From contig NZ_CP114599.1 in NCBI RefSeq assembly GCF_027286305.1, positions 558,001-622,000 of the forward strand: 64,000 bases of DNA, read 5' to 3'. The notes under the pieces are model-generated. The model saw only the letters and a program-made list of their open reading frames with translations, searched no databases and was not told the DNA's origin. Made by a program: the position numbers and the translations under genes. This stretch comes from Phenylobacterium sp. NIBR 498073. GTDB lineage: Bacteria > Pseudomonadota > Alphaproteobacteria > Caulobacterales > Caulobacteraceae. This document shows, piece by piece, positions 52,039-61,317 of the stretch (its first letter is position 1; each line of letters opens with the position of its first letter).

Positions 52039-52833
52039 TTAGGCGGCGGCCTTCAGCTTTTCGATCAGCAGCGGGTGCAGCTCGAGGTTGGCCGCGCAGA
52101 TCGAGCCCGAGCCCATGATGTCGTCGCCGCCGTCGGCGTTGGTCACCTTGCCGCCGGCCTCGGTGATCATCAGCACGCCCGCGGCCATGTCCCACGGCTT
52201 CAGGTCCCGCTCCCAGAAGCCGTCCAGGCGGCCGGCCGCGACATAGGCCAAGTCCAGCGAGGCCGCGCCGAAGCGGCGCACGCCGGCGACCCGCTGGCTG
52301 ATCTGGTGCAGTTCTTTCAGGAACCGGGCGTGCTGGCCGTGGCCCAGGAACGGGATGCCGGTGCCCAGCACCGACTCGTCCAGGTGCTTGCGGCCGGCGA
52401 CGCGCAGACGCTTGTCGTTGACGAAGCAGCCCTTGCCCTTCTCGGCCCAGAACAGCTCGTTGGTGACCGGGTTGTAGGTCACCGCCGCGACCACCGCGCC
52501 CTCGCGCTCCAGGGCGATGTTGATCGCGAAGTGGGGGATGGCGTGCAGGAAGTTGGTGGTGCCGTCCAGCGGGTCGACGATCCAGGTGTGGGTCTTGTCG
52601 GTGCCCTCGACCAGGCCGCGCTCCTCGCCGAGGAAGCTGTAGCCGGGACGCGCCTTTTCCAGCGCCTCGAACACGGTCTGCTCGGCCTTGATGTCGGCGG
52701 CCGAGACGAAGTCGGCCGGCGCCTTGCGCGAGACCTGCAGCTCGGACAGTTCGCCGAAGTCGCGGTTGAGGCCGCGGGCCGCCTTGCGGGCGGCGTCGGA
52801 CATGACTTTCAGCAGGGCGGATTGGGTCGACAC
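52039..52833 (-). CDS. suhB: Inositol monophosphatase family, SuhB-like (264 aa)
   Basis: Lithium-sensitive phosphatase motifs: FLGEERG, the metal site WIVDPLDGTTNFLHAIPHF, and the C-terminal LKPWDMAAGVLMITEAGG. SuhB also aids ribosomal RNA antitermination in other bacteria. I chose the GTG at 52833 (protein begins MSTQSALLKVMSDAARKAAR), which fits the family's N-terminus; the ATG 12 codons upstream adds unconserved residues. Confidence 0.9.
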   Translation of the reverse strand: MSTQSALLKVMSDAARKAARGLNRDFGELSELQVSRKAPADFVSAADIKAEQTVFEALEKARPGYSFLGEERGLVEGTDKTHTWIVDPLDGTTNFLHAIPHFAINIALEREGAVVAAVTYNPVTNELFWAEKGKGCFVNDKRLRVAGRKHLDESVLGTGIPFLGHGQHARFLKELHQISQRVAGVRRFGAASLDLAYVAAGRLDGFWERDLKPWDMAAGVLMITEAGGKVTNADGGDDIMGSGSICAANLELHPLLIEKLKAAA

Positions 52834-52971
52834 GGGGAGATCCAGTTCTGGGCGCCAGACGTGCGCCATCGCGCCGGAAAGGCGAGGAATTTCGAGCGGC
52901 GGAACCTAGTGGGACGAGGGCTCTAAAGCAAGGATCGTGGAAGATGGGCCGCGCCTGGCGCGCTCCACCGG

Positions 52972-53107
52972 TGTCATCCCGGAAAGCCCGCAGGGCTTGT
53001 CCGGGACCCATTCGCGCCTGACGCGCCGCATGGGGCTAGGCCTCGGAGCGTCCTGTCCGATCCGGTGTTCATGGGGCCCGGTATTGCTGCGCAAACCGGG
53101 ATGACAC
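52972..53107. repeat. Dispersed palindromic element, copy 6
   Basis: TGTCATCCCGGAAAGCCCGCAGGGCTTGTCCGGGACCC ... CCGGGATGACA(C); the right arm is diverged (TATTGCTGCGCAAA). Lies between thiE and suhB, both on the minus strand. Confidence 0.88.
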
Positions 53108-53113
53108 TTGAGG

Positions 53114-53761
53114 TCAGCCGCGCGCCGCCACCCCGCGGGCGATCGCCGCGTTCAGCGCCTGCACCGCCGCGGCCGGGCCCTGCGGGTGGTTCCAGACCCC
53201 GGCCGAAACGGCCAGGAAGTCTGCGCCGGCCTTGGCCAGCCCTTCGGCGTTGTCGGCGGTGATCCCGCCGATGGCCACGCAGGGAACCTCCATGGTCTCC
53301 TGCCAGATGGTCAGGATCTCCGGCTCGGCCCGGGTCGGGGCGTCCTTGGTCGTGGTCGGGAAGAAGGCCCCGAACGCCACATAGTCGGCGCCGGCCTCGG
53401 CCGCCTCCATCGCCAGGTGGCGGCTGTCGTGGCAGGTCACCCCGATCATCGCCTCTCGGCCCATGATCTTGCGGGCCTCGGCATAGGGCGTGTCGGACTG
53501 GCCGACATGCACCCCGTCGCAGCCGAGCCGCGCGGCCAGGTCCGGCCGGTCGTTGAGGATCACCGCCACGCCTCGGGCCTGGGCGATCGGCGTCAGCACG
53601 TCGACGGCGGCGGCGATGGTCATGTCGTCCGCGTCCTTGAGCCGGATCTGCAGGGCCGCCACGTCGCCGGCGTCCAGCGCATGGGCCAGCGTGCGGCCGA
53701 ACGCGGCCAGGTCGTCGATCTTCGGCGGGGTGATCAGATAGAGGCGGCATTCGGCGGTCAT
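53114..53761 (-). CDS. thiE: Thiamine-phosphate synthase family (215 aa)
   Basis: TIM barrel with [17 protein letters not shown] (phosphate and pyrimidine site), [37 protein letters not shown] and [11 protein letters not shown], the ThiE/TenI pattern. It joins the pyrimidine and thiazole halves of thiamine. The start ATG at 53761 gives the family's length. TenI, a related regulator/isomerase, cannot be fully excluded. Confidence 0.88.
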   Translation of the reverse strand: MTAECRLYLITPPKIDDLAAFGRTLAHALDAGDVAALQIRLKDADDMTIAAAVDVLTPIAQARGVAVILNDRPDLAARLGCDGVHVGQSDTPYAEARKIMGREAMIGVTCHDSRHLAMEAAEAGADYVAFGAFFPTTTKDAPTRAEPEILTIWQETMEVPCVAIGGITADNAEGLAKAGADFLAVSAGVWNHPQGPAAAVQALNAAIARGVAARG

Positions 53762-53837
53762 GGCCGCCTTACTAGCCGCGCCGGCGTCCAGCGACAAACG
53801 GCCGCGCGTCGCACCCCTGGCGGAGTCGGTCCAAGAG

Positions 53838-53854
53838 TTGCAAATGAGTTGCAA
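53838..53854. promoter_or_regulatory. TTGCAA-N5-TTGCAA palindrome upstream of bfd
   Basis: A perfect inverted repeat TTGCAA (53838-53843) / TTGCAA (53849-53854) lies about 48 bp upstream of bfd. A lone TTGCAA also occurs upstream of bfr (54134-54139). The position suits an iron-responsive site (Fur/Irr-like), but the binding protein is inferred from the regulated genes, not from a known box. Confidence 0.4.
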
Positions 53855-53901
53855 CGACGTTCGCATTTGGTACAAAGGCTCGTCGTCGGGAGTAAGTCGC
53901 C

Positions 53902-54087
53902 TTGTACGTCTGCAATTGTAACGGCATCCGCGAGCGCGAAGTGCGCGCCGCGATCGAAGCGGGGGCCACGCGCCCGGCCGAGGTCTTCCGGGCCTGCGAT
54001 TCCCAGGCTCAATGCGCCCGCTGCGTCTGCGACATGCGCAAGATGATCGGCGAACACGGCGAGGCGCTGCGCTACGCGGCCGAATAG
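53902..54087 (+). CDS. bfd: Bacterioferritin-associated ferredoxin (61 aa)
   Basis: The four cluster cysteines are present in MYVCNCNGI and [13 protein letters not shown]. Bfd carries a [2Fe-2S] cluster and reduces the ferric core of bacterioferritin to release iron. The TTG start at 53902 is the only start that keeps the N-terminal CxC. Adjacent to bfr downstream, 120 bp away. Confidence 0.92.
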   Translation: MYVCNCNGIREREVRAAIEAGATRPAEVFRACDSQAQCARCVCDMRKMIGEHGEALRYAAE

Positions 54088-54207
54088 GTTTCGCGACGGT
54101 CCGCGCAGGCCTGCGAACGAAACGCGGAATCACTTGCAAACATAGGCTTTGACTAAAATCGCCCCGGGGAAGAGTTTGCCCCTCGAAGTGGATTCGAGGA
54201 GGTGCTC

Positions 54208-54699
54208 ATGAAGGGCGACAAAGCGATCATCCGGCGGCTGAACGCGGTGCTCACCAATGAGCTGACCGCGGTGAACCAGTATTTCCTGCATGCGCGCATG
54301 TACCAGGACTGGGGCTACGCCCGCCTGGGCAAGATCACCTACGATGAATCCATCGGCGAGATGAAGCACGCCGACAAGCTCATCAAGCGCATCCTGTTCC
54401 TCGAGGGCCTGCCCAACCTGCAGGACCTGCACAAGCTGAAGATCGGCGAGACGGTGCCCGAATGCCTGGCGGCGGACCTCGCCGTCGAGGTCGGCGGCCG
54501 CGTCGACCAGATCGAAGGTATCCGCGAGTGCGAGGCCACCGGCGACTACGCCACCCGCGAGATTCTGCGCGAAATCCTCAGCGACACTGAGGAGCACATC
54601 GACTTCCTCGAGACCCAGCTGAACCTGGTCCGCACCCTCGGCGAGCAGAACTACCTGCAGAGCGCGCTGGGCGAACTCGAAGGCGGCGAGGGACACTAA
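54208..54699 (+). CDS. bfr: Bacterioferritin (163 aa)
   Basis: Stores iron as a 24-mer. Ferroxidase ligands: Glu18 (LTNELTAVNQY), Glu51 and His54 (GEMKHADKL), Glu94, Glu127 and His130 (EEHIDFLE). Heme-ligating Met52 is present, marking Bfr rather than ferritin. GAGGAGG lies 5 nt upstream of the ATG. Confidence 0.95.
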   Translation: MKGDKAIIRRLNAVLTNELTAVNQYFLHARMYQDWGYARLGKITYDESIGEMKHADKLIKRILFLEGLPNLQDLHKLKIGETVPECLAADLAVEVGGRVDQIEGIRECEATGDYATREILREILSDTEEHIDFLETQLNLVRTLGEQNYLQSALGELEGGEGH

Positions 54700-54712
54700 G
54701 CTCCCCGCGCCG

Positions 54713-54800
54713 TGTCATCCCCGAAAGCGGCCTGATCTGGCCGCGCCGCGTCAATGGATCCCGGTCTTCGACGGCTGCGCCGACGAAACCGGGATGACAC
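54713..54800. repeat. Dispersed palindromic element, copy 7 (short)
   Basis: TGTCATCCCCGAAAGC... to CCGGGATGACA(C), 88 bp; the left arm has lost its hairpin and the spacer is short. Between bfr and the MHS transporter gene. Confidence 0.8.
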
Positions 54801-54877
54801 GCTGTTTGCGCTGCTCGGCACGGCTTCCCGCCACTTCAAAACCCGCTAGGCTCCCTCCAACGATAAGGGGGAAGCGA

Positions 54878-56539
54878 ATGACCGAAGCGGTCGCGGGCGA
54901 CGGCGTCGTCACGAAGAGGAAGAACCGCCTGGTGATCGGTGCGGCCTCGGCCGGCACGGTCTTCGAGTGGTACGACTTCTACCTCTACGGCTCGCTGGCC
55001 GGCTTCATCACCCAGCACTTCTTCTCGGGCGTCAACGAGACCACCGGCTACATCTTCGCCCTGCTGGCCTTCGCCGCGGGCTTCGCGGTGCGTCCGTTCG
55101 GGGCCATCGTCTTCGGCCGCCTGGGCGACCTCTGGGGCCGCAAGAACACCTTCCTGGTGACCATGCTGCTGATGGGGCTGTCGACCTTCGCGGTCGGCCT
55201 GCTGCCCGGCTACGACCAGATCGGCGTCGCCGCGCCGGCGCTGCTGATCGTCATGCGGCTGATCCAGGGCCTGGCGCTCGGCGGCGAGTACGGCGGGGCG
55301 GCCACCTACGTCGCCGAGCACGCTCCGCCCGGCAAGCGCGGGCTCTACACCAGCTGGATCCAGACCACCGCGACGCTCGGCCTGTTCCTCAGCCTGGTGG
55401 TCATCCTGGCCGTCCGCTCGCTGACCGGCGAGGAGGTGTTCAAGGCCTGGGCCTGGCGCATCCCGTTCCTGGTCTCGGCGATCCTGCTGGCCGTCTCGCT
55501 GTGGATCCGCCTGAAGCTCAACGAGAGCCCGGTGTTCCAGAAGATGGTCGACGAGGGCAAGACCTCGAAGAAGCCGCTGGCCGAGTCGTTCGGCCAGTGG
55601 TCGAACCTCAAGGTGGTGCTGCTGGCCCTGGTCGGGCTCACCGCCGGCCAGGCGGTGGTCTGGTACACCGGCCAGTTCTACGCCCTGTTCTTCCTGGAGA
55701 AGACGCTGAAGGTCGACGGGCCGCTGACCAACACCCTGGTCGCTTTCGCCCTGATCCTCGGCACCCCGTTCTTCGTCGTGTTCGGCTGGCTGTCGGACAA
55801 GATCGGCCGCAAGCCGATCATCCTGACCGGCTGCCTGCTGGCGGCCCTGACCTACTTCCCGATCTTCAAGGCCCTGACCGAGGCGGCCAATCCGGCGCTG
55901 GCCCACGCCAGCGCCCGCGCGCCGGTGGTGGTGATCGCCGAGCCGGCGACCTGCCACGTCCAGTTCGACCCGGTCGGCAAGCAGGTGTTCACCAGCGGCT
56001 GCGACGTCGCCCGCGCGGCCCTGGCCAACGCCGGGGTCTCCTACGAGGCCGTCGACTCGACCGCCAAGTCCGAAGGCGCCTTCGTGATGGTCGGCGAGCG
56101 CGGGCTCGCCGGCCTCGACGCCACGGGCATGAGCACCGCGCAGTTCAAGGCCGCCCGCGACGTATGGGTCAAGGACCTCAACGCCATCCTGCACGAGGCC
56201 GGCTATCCGCCCAAGGCCGACCCGAAGCAGGTGAACAAGCCAATGGTCGTGGGGCTGCTGTTCCTGCTGATGCTGTACGTGACCATGGTCTACGGCCCTG
56301 TCGCCGCGGCCCTGGTCGAGATGTTCCCGGCCCGCATCCGCTACACTTCGATGAGCCTGCCCTACCACATCGGCAACGGCTGGTTCGGCGGCTTCCTGCC
56401 GACCACCGCCTTCGCCATGGTGGCGGCGACCGGCAACATCTATTTCGGGCTCTGGTATCCGATCGTCATCGCCGCGGCGACGGCGGTCATCGGCTTCCTG
56501 TTCGTGCGCGAGATGCGCGGGGCGAACGTCGATGACTAG
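54878..56539 (+). CDS. MHS-family metabolite:H+ symporter with periplasmic insert (553 aa)
   Basis: Major facilitator of the ProP/KgtP type: TVFEWYDFYLYGSLAG, GRLGDLWGRKNTFL between helices 2 and 3, IQGLALGGEYGGAATYV, and the second-half GWLSDKIGRKPIIL. Between helices 9 and 10 is an unusual loop of about 115 residues (about 335-452, 55880-56230) with two Cys (ATCHVQF, SGCDVA), which should lie in the periplasm. Transport substrate unknown. GGGGGAAGC before ATG. Its stop overlaps the 3' end of the next, convergent gene by 4 bp. Confidence 0.88.
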   Translation: MTEAVAGDGVVTKRKNRLVIGAASAGTVFEWYDFYLYGSLAGFITQHFFSGVNETTGYIFALLAFAAGFAVRPFGAIVFGRLGDLWGRKNTFLVTMLLMGLSTFAVGLLPGYDQIGVAAPALLIVMRLIQGLALGGEYGGAATYVAEHAPPGKRGLYTSWIQTTATLGLFLSLVVILAVRSLTGEEVFKAWAWRIPFLVSAILLAVSLWIRLKLNESPVFQKMVDEGKTSKKPLAESFGQWSNLKVVLLALVGLTAGQAVVWYTGQFYALFFLEKTLKVDGPLTNTLVAFALILGTPFFVVFGWLSDKIGRKPIILTGCLLAALTYFPIFKALTEAANPALAHASARAPVVVIAEPATCHVQFDPVGKQVFTSGCDVARAALANAGVSYEAVDSTAKSEGAFVMVGERGLAGLDATGMSTAQFKAARDVWVKDLNAILHEAGYPPKADPKQVNKPMVVGLLFLLMLYVTMVYGPVAAALVEMFPARIRYTSMSLPYHIGNGWFGGFLPTTAFAMVAATGNIYFGLWYPIVIAAATAVIGFLFVREMRGANVDD

Positions 56540-56796
56540 CGCGGCCGGCCCCCGCCCGGCTTGTTGATGTCGTACGGCTCGTCATAGCCGTGGCGGGCTG
56601 AATAGAAGGCCAGCCACATCAGTCCGCCGGTCAGGCCGCCCACCGCGACCAGGCCGGCGACGACGAAGACCAGCACCTGGCCCAGGCCCTCCCAGCCGTA
56701 GCCGAGGCGCGAACTGGCGTAGAGCGTCCAGCCGCCCAGCGCGGCGACCGCCGCCAGGGCGGCCAGCAGGGCGATCATGGTCCAGAGCCGGCGCAT
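56536..56796 (-). CDS. Small two-helix membrane protein (86 aa)
   Basis: Two hydrophobic segments (about residues 5-25 and 38-60) and a polar tail rich in Gly, Arg, Asp and Tyr (DEPYDINKPGGGRPR). Not recognised. The ATG at 56796 is used; a GTG at 56838 would add 14 residues. Confidence 0.65.
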   Translation of the reverse strand: MRRLWTMIALLAALAAVAALGGWTLYASSRLGYGWEGLGQVLVFVVAGLVAVGGLTGGLMWLAFYSARHGYDEPYDINKPGGGRPR

Positions 56797-56843
56797 GTCC
56801 CAGCAATCGCCGGCGCGGCGCAAGGTTCCGCCGGACACGCAAA

Positions 56844-56871
56844 AGCCGCCGCCTCGGGCGAGGCGGCGGCT
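56844..56871 (-). terminator. Rho-independent terminator of fba
   Basis: Stem AGCCGCCGCCTC/GAGGCGGCGGCT followed on the minus strand by TTTTGCG; 26 bp after the fba stop. Confidence 0.85.
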
Positions 56872-56896
56872 CTGCGGATCGTCTATGCCGGTCGGT

Positions 56897-57982
56897 CTAT
56901 TCGGCCGCCTGGCGGGCGACGCCGATCTTCGGGGCCAGTTCGCCCGAGGCGTAGCGCTTGGCCATCTCCGACAGCGGGATCGCCTTGATCGAGCTGGCGT
57001 GGCCGGCGGTGCCGAACTCCTCGAAGCGCTGGACGCAGACCTTGCGCATGGCTTCCTTGGCCGGCTTCAGGTAGCTGCGCGGGTCGAACTCGCCCGGCTT
57101 CTCGGCGAACAGCTTGCGGATCGCGCCGGTGATGGCCATCCGGTTGTCGGTGTCGATGTTGATCTTGCGCACGCCATGCTTGATGCCGCGCTGGATCTCT
57201 TCGACCGGCACGCCCCAGGTCTGAGGCATCTCGCCGCCGTACTGGTTGATGATGTCCTGCAGGTCCTGCGGCACCGACGAGGAGCCGTGCATCACCAGGT
57301 GAGTGTTGGGCAGGCGGCGATGGATCTCTTCGATCACGTTCATCGCCAGGACGTCGCCGTCCGGCTTGCGGGTGAACTTGTAGGCGCCGTGGCTGGTGCC
57401 CATGGCGATGGCCAGGGCGTCGACCTCGGTGGCCTTCACGAACTCGACCGCCTGGTCGGGGTCGGTCAGCAGCTGGTCGTGGCCCAGCTTGCCCTCGAAG
57501 CCGTGGCCGTCTTCCTTCTCGCCCATGCCGGTTTCCAGGCTGCCCAGCACGCCGAGCTCGCCCTCGACCGAGGCGCCGACCCAGTGGGCCATGTTCACGA
57601 CGTTGCGGGTGACCTCGACGTTATAGTCGTAGTCGGCCGGGGTCTTGCCGTCGGCCTTCAGCGAGCCGTCCATCATCACCGAGGTGAAGCCGTACTGGAT
57701 CGCGGTGGCGCAGGTGGCTTCGTTGTTGCCGTGGTCCTGGTGCATGCAGATCGGAATGTGCGGATACATTTCCGCCATCGCGTCGATCAGGTGCTTCAGC
57801 ACGATGTCGTTGGCGTAGGAACGGGCCCCGCGCGAGGCCTGCATGATCACCGGCGAGTCGGTGGCCTGCGCGGCCTCCATGATCGCCAGCGCCTGTTCCA
57901 TGTTGTTGATGTTGAACGCCGGGACCCCGTAGCCGTGCTCGGCCGCGTGATCCAGAAGCTGTCTCAAAGTAACCCGGGCCAT
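56897..57982 (-). CDS. fba: Fructose-bisphosphate aldolase, class II (361 aa)
   Basis: Splits fructose-1,6-bisphosphate to triose phosphates. Zinc ligands and active site: [35 protein letters not shown] and [10 protein letters not shown]. Length fits the class II Calvin-type (CbbA-like) aldolases. Follows pgk by 25 bp on the same strand, so cotranscribed. Confidence 0.95.
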   Translation of the reverse strand: MARVTLRQLLDHAAEHGYGVPAFNINNMEQALAIMEAAQATDSPVIMQASRGARSYANDIVLKHLIDAMAEMYPHIPICMHQDHGNNEATCATAIQYGFTSVMMDGSLKADGKTPADYDYNVEVTRNVVNMAHWVGASVEGELGVLGSLETGMGEKEDGHGFEGKLGHDQLLTDPDQAVEFVKATEVDALAIAMGTSHGAYKFTRKPDGDVLAMNVIEEIHRRLPNTHLVMHGSSSVPQDLQDIINQYGGEMPQTWGVPVEEIQRGIKHGVRKINIDTDNRMAITGAIRKLFAEKPGEFDPRSYLKPAKEAMRKVCVQRFEEFGTAGHASSIKAIPLSEMAKRYASGELAPKIGVARQAAE

Positions 57983-58007
57983 GCCCTGCCCTCCGTAGTT
58001 CTAAAGT

Positions 58008-59198
58008 TTAATTGGTCAGGGCCGCCACTCCGGGCAGCTCCTTGCCTTCCATCCATTCAAGAAACGCGCCGCCCGCCGTCGAAACGAACGTGAAATCGTC
58101 GGCGCGGCCCGCCGCGTTGAGAGCGGCGACTGTATCACCGCCGCCGGCCACGGCCACCAGCTTGCCGGCCTTGGCCAAATCGGCCGCATGCTTGGCCGCC
58201 GCCATGGTGGCGACGTCGAACGGCGGCACCTCGAACACGCCCAACGGGCCGTTCCAGATCAGGGTGGCCGAGACGTCCATCGCCGCGATCAGTTTGGCCA
58301 GGGTCTTGGGGCCGGCGTCCAGGATGCGGTCGCCGCCTTGGATGTCGGTCAGTTCGCGCACGTTCGAGGCGACGCCCGGCTTCACCTCTTCGGCGGTCAC
58401 CACGTCGATCGGCAGCAGCAGTTCGCAGCCGGCCTTCTTGGCGCTATCCATGATCTCGCGGGCGGTGTCGGCCAGGTCGTGCTCGCAGAGCGAGGCGCCG
58501 ACGTCGATCCCTTGCGCGGCCAGGAAGGTGTTGGCCATGCCGCCGCCGATCGACAGGCGGTCCAGCTTGGTCACCAGGTTGTTCAAGAGGTCGAGCTTGG
58601 TCGAGACCTTCGAGCCGCCGACGATGCCCAGCACCGGGCGCTTGGGCGCGCCGAGCGCGGCCTCCAGGGCGTCCAGCTCGCGGCGCATCTGCTCGCCGGC
58701 ATAGGCCGGCAGCAGGCGGGCGACGCCTTCGGTCGAAGCGTGGGCGCGGTGCGCGGCCGAGAAGGCGTCGTTGACATAGAGGTCGCCGTTGGCGGCCAGC
58801 GCCCCCGCGAACTCCGGATCGTTCTTTTCCTCGCCCGGGTGGAAGCGGACGTTCTCCAGCAGCAGGACGTCGCCGTTCTTCAAGCCGTCGACCGCGGCCT
58901 TGGCGGCCTCGCCGACGCAGTCGGTCGCGAACGCCACCGGGGCGCCCAGCAGGTCGGCCAGCGGCTGGGCCAGGGGCTTCAGGCTCATTTCGGGAACGAC
59001 CTTGCCCTTGGGCCGGTCAAAATGGGCCAGCAGGATCACCTTGGCGCCGCCGGCGCGCAGCTTGGCGATGGTCGGCAGGATGGCCCGCAGGCGGGTGTCG
59101 TCGGTGACCTTGCCCTCGGCCATGGGGACGTTGATGTCCACGCGGACCAGGGCGCGCTGGCCGGCCAGGTCGGCGTCGTCGAGAGTCTTGAAGGCCAT
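58008..59198 (-). CDS. pgk: Phosphoglycerate kinase (396 aa)
   Basis: Transfers phosphate from 1,3-bisphosphoglycerate to ADP. Motifs [49 protein letters not shown] and WNGPLGVFE. Cytoplasmic and two-domain. An inverted repeat separates it from gap. Confidence 0.97.
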   Translation of the reverse strand: MAFKTLDDADLAGQRALVRVDINVPMAEGKVTDDTRLRAILPTIAKLRAGGAKVILLAHFDRPKGKVVPEMSLKPLAQPLADLLGAPVAFATDCVGEAAKAAVDGLKNGDVLLLENVRFHPGEEKNDPEFAGALAANGDLYVNDAFSAAHRAHASTEGVARLLPAYAGEQMRRELDALEAALGAPKRPVLGIVGGSKVSTKLDLLNNLVTKLDRLSIGGGMANTFLAAQGIDVGASLCEHDLADTAREIMDSAKKAGCELLLPIDVVTAEEVKPGVASNVRELTDIQGGDRILDAGPKTLAKLIAAMDVSATLIWNGPLGVFEVPPFDVATMAAAKHAADLAKAGKLVAVAGGGDTVAALNAAGRADDFTFVSTAGGAFLEWMEGKELPGVAALTN

Positions 59199-59255
59199 CA
59201 AATATCTCCGTGCGCCCCGGCGCAGGCCGGGGTGCTGACAGGTCAGGAATGCGGA

Positions 59256-59285
59256 ACGGGCGCCTTCCGGCTGGAAGGCGCCCGT
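59256..59285 (-). terminator. Hairpin between gap and pgk
   Basis: ACGGGCGCCTTCC/GGAAGGCGCCCGT, a 13-bp stem with a 4-nt loop, followed by GTTCC: a weak U-run. It may reduce read-through from gap into pgk or act as an RNA processing/stability element. Confidence 0.55.
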
Positions 59286-59296
59286 CGCTAAGGATC

Positions 59297-60304
59297 TTAG
59301 ATCAGCTTCGCGAGCGCGATGGCGGTGTCGCTCATGCGGGTCGAGAAGCCCCACTCGTTGTCGTACCACGACAGCACGCGGCCGAGGGTGCCGTCGATCA
59401 CCTGGGTCTGGGCCAGGGCCGCGGTCGACGAGGCGGCTTCGTGGTTGAAGTCGATCGACACCAGCGGCTCGTTGGTCACGGCCAGCACGCCCTTCAGCGG
59501 GCCGTTGGCGGCGGCGGTCAGCGCCTCGTTGATCTCTTCCTTGGTGATCTTGCGGCCGGCGACCCAGGTCAGGTCCACGACCGAGACGTTCGGGGTCGGG
59601 ACGCGGATCGACGAGCCGTCCAGCTTGCCCTGCAGTTCCGGGATCACCAGGCCCAGGGCCTTGGCGGCGCCGGTCGAGGTCGGGATCATGGACATCGCCG
59701 CGGCGCGGGCGCGGTAGAGGTCCTTGTGCATGGTGTCCAGCGTCGGCTGGTCGCCGGTGTAGGAGTGGATGGTGGTCATGTAGCCGCGCTCGATGCCGGC
59801 CAGCTCGTGCAGGACCTTGGCGACCGGCGCCAGGCAGTTGGTGGTGCACGAGGCGTTCGAGATGACCAGGTCGTCCTTGGTCAGGGTGTCGTGGTTGACG
59901 CCGTAGACGATGGTCTTGTCGGCGTTGTCGCACGGGGCCGAGACGATCACGCGCTTGGCGCCGGCTTCCAGGTGGGCCGAGGCCTTTTCCTTGGTGGTGA
60001 ACAGGCCGGTGCACTCGAGCGCGATGTCGACGCCCAGGTCCTTGTGCGGCAGGTCCTTCGGATCGCGGATCGCGGTGACCTTGATCGGGCCGAAGCCGAC
60101 GTCGATGGTGTCGCCGGCGACGGTCACGGCGCCGGGGAAGCGGCCATGGACGCTGTCGTAGCGCAGCAGGTGGGCGTTGGTCTCGACCGGGCCCAGGTCG
60201 TTGATCGCGACGACCTCGATGTCCTTGCGTCCATGCTCGACGATCGAGCGCAGGACCAGCCTGCCGATACGGCCGAACCCATTGATGGCGACGCGAACGG
60301 TCAT
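59297..60304 (-). CDS. gap: Glyceraldehyde-3-phosphate dehydrogenase (335 aa)
   Basis: NAD-binding [14 protein letters not shown], catalytic Cys in [12 protein letters not shown], and WYDNEWGFS. Produces 1,3-bisphosphoglycerate. The ATG at 60304 has GGAG upstream and gives the family's length; the longer frame start at 60379 does not look like protein. Confidence 0.97.
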   Translation of the reverse strand: MTVRVAINGFGRIGRLVLRSIVEHGRKDIEVVAINDLGPVETNAHLLRYDSVHGRFPGAVTVAGDTIDVGFGPIKVTAIRDPKDLPHKDLGVDIALECTGLFTTKEKASAHLEAGAKRVIVSAPCDNADKTIVYGVNHDTLTKDDLVISNASCTTNCLAPVAKVLHELAGIERGYMTTIHSYTGDQPTLDTMHKDLYRARAAAMSMIPTSTGAAKALGLVIPELQGKLDGSSIRVPTPNVSVVDLTWVAGRKITKEEINEALTAAANGPLKGVLAVTNEPLVSIDFNHEAASSTAALAQTQVIDGTLGRVLSWYDNEWGFSTRMSDTAIALAKLI

Positions 60305-60425
60305 CGAAAACTCCTGAGCCAATTGATTTGGGGCGGTTCTTGAGGCCGGGGGGGCGGGAGTCAAGCCCGGGGCGGTCAAGTCTCGCTACAATGCGTTGCC
60401 GATATCGTTGTCAAACACCGGTCCG

Positions 60426-60450
60426 GGAACGCGAACGCCGGTCGCGCGCT
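60426..60450 (+). promoter_or_regulatory. Possible EcfG promoter (one mismatch)
   Basis: GGAAC (60426-60430), 16-nt spacer, CGCT (60447-60450): one base off from CGTT. It lies upstream of the lipoprotein gene at 60451/60484. Confidence 0.3.
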
Positions 60451-61317
60451 ATGGCCAAGCCGAACAGCAGAGGGAACTTCGGAGTGGCGAATCTTCAGTA
60501 TCTGGCCGCCGCGGCGGTGATGGCCGGTCTTGGCCTGGCGGCCTGCAGCAAGCCGGCGGAACAGGCCCAGGCCCCGGCCAAGGCGGCGCCGGCCGCGCCG
60601 GTGATCACCTATGCCTGCGACGACGGGCGCACCGTGCGGGCCAGCTATCCCGACACCGACACCGCGGTGGTCGAGATCGACGGCAAGCGCCGCACCCTGA
60701 AGATCGCCATCTCGGCTAGCGGCGCGCGCTACACCGGCGACGGCTATCAGTGGTGGACGAAGGGCATGACCCAGGGGCAGCTCAGCCCGTTGGCCGCCGG
60801 CGAGGACATCGCCAGCGCCCCCGGCGTAAACTGCAAGGCGCCCGAGCCGGCCGCCGCCCCGGTCGCGCCGCCGCCGCCCGGCAGCCCCGGCGGCCTGCCC
60901 GACGACAAGACCCCGATCTCCGAGGGCCCGATCACCCCCGAAAGCGCCCAGGGCGCGGCCAACGTCGTGCAGACCTATTACGCGCTGATCGGCGAGCAGA
61001 AGTACGCCGAGGCCTGGAAGCTCTGGAGCGACGGCGGCAAGGCCAGCGGCCAGACCGCCCAGGCCTTCGCCGCGGGTTTCGACAAGTATGCGAGCTACAA
61101 CGCCGAGATCGGCGCGCCCGGCGACATCGAGGGCGCGGCGGGCTCGCTCTATGTCGAGGTGCCGGTGGTCATCTACGGCCAGCTGAAAACCGGCGAGGCG
61201 GTCCACATGAAGGGCGACGTGCGCCTGCGCCGGGTCAACAACGTGCCCGGCTCCAGCGACGAACAGCGCAAGTGGCATATCGCCGAGGCGGCGCTGAAGC
61301 CTTCGCCGGGCGGTTGA
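60451..61317 (+). CDS. MliC-like lysozyme-inhibitor lipoprotein (288 aa)
   Basis: The lipobox is LAAC (Cys near residue 32). The next domain, YACDDGRTVRASYPDTDTAV ... SASGARYTGDGYQWWTKG, matches the MliC/PliC C-type lysozyme inhibitor fold, normally the whole protein; here a Pro/Ala linker leads to a further 110-residue C-terminal domain (ESAQGAANVVQTYYALIGEQ...) of unknown type. Start ATG 60451 keeps a basic signal N-region; a GTG at 60484 is the alternative and would suit the possible EcfG promoter. Confidence 0.75.
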   Translation: MAKPNSRGNFGVANLQYLAAAAVMAGLGLAACSKPAEQAQAPAKAAPAAPVITYACDDGRTVRASYPDTDTAVVEIDGKRRTLKIAISASGARYTGDGYQWWTKGMTQGQLSPLAAGEDIASAPGVNCKAPEPAAAPVAPPPPGSPGGLPDDKTPISEGPITPESAQGAANVVQTYYALIGEQKYAEAWKLWSDGGKASGQTAQAFAAGFDKYASYNAEIGAPGDIEGAAGSLYVEVPVVIYGQLKTGEAVHMKGDVRLRRVNNVPGSSDEQRKWHIAEAALKPSPGG

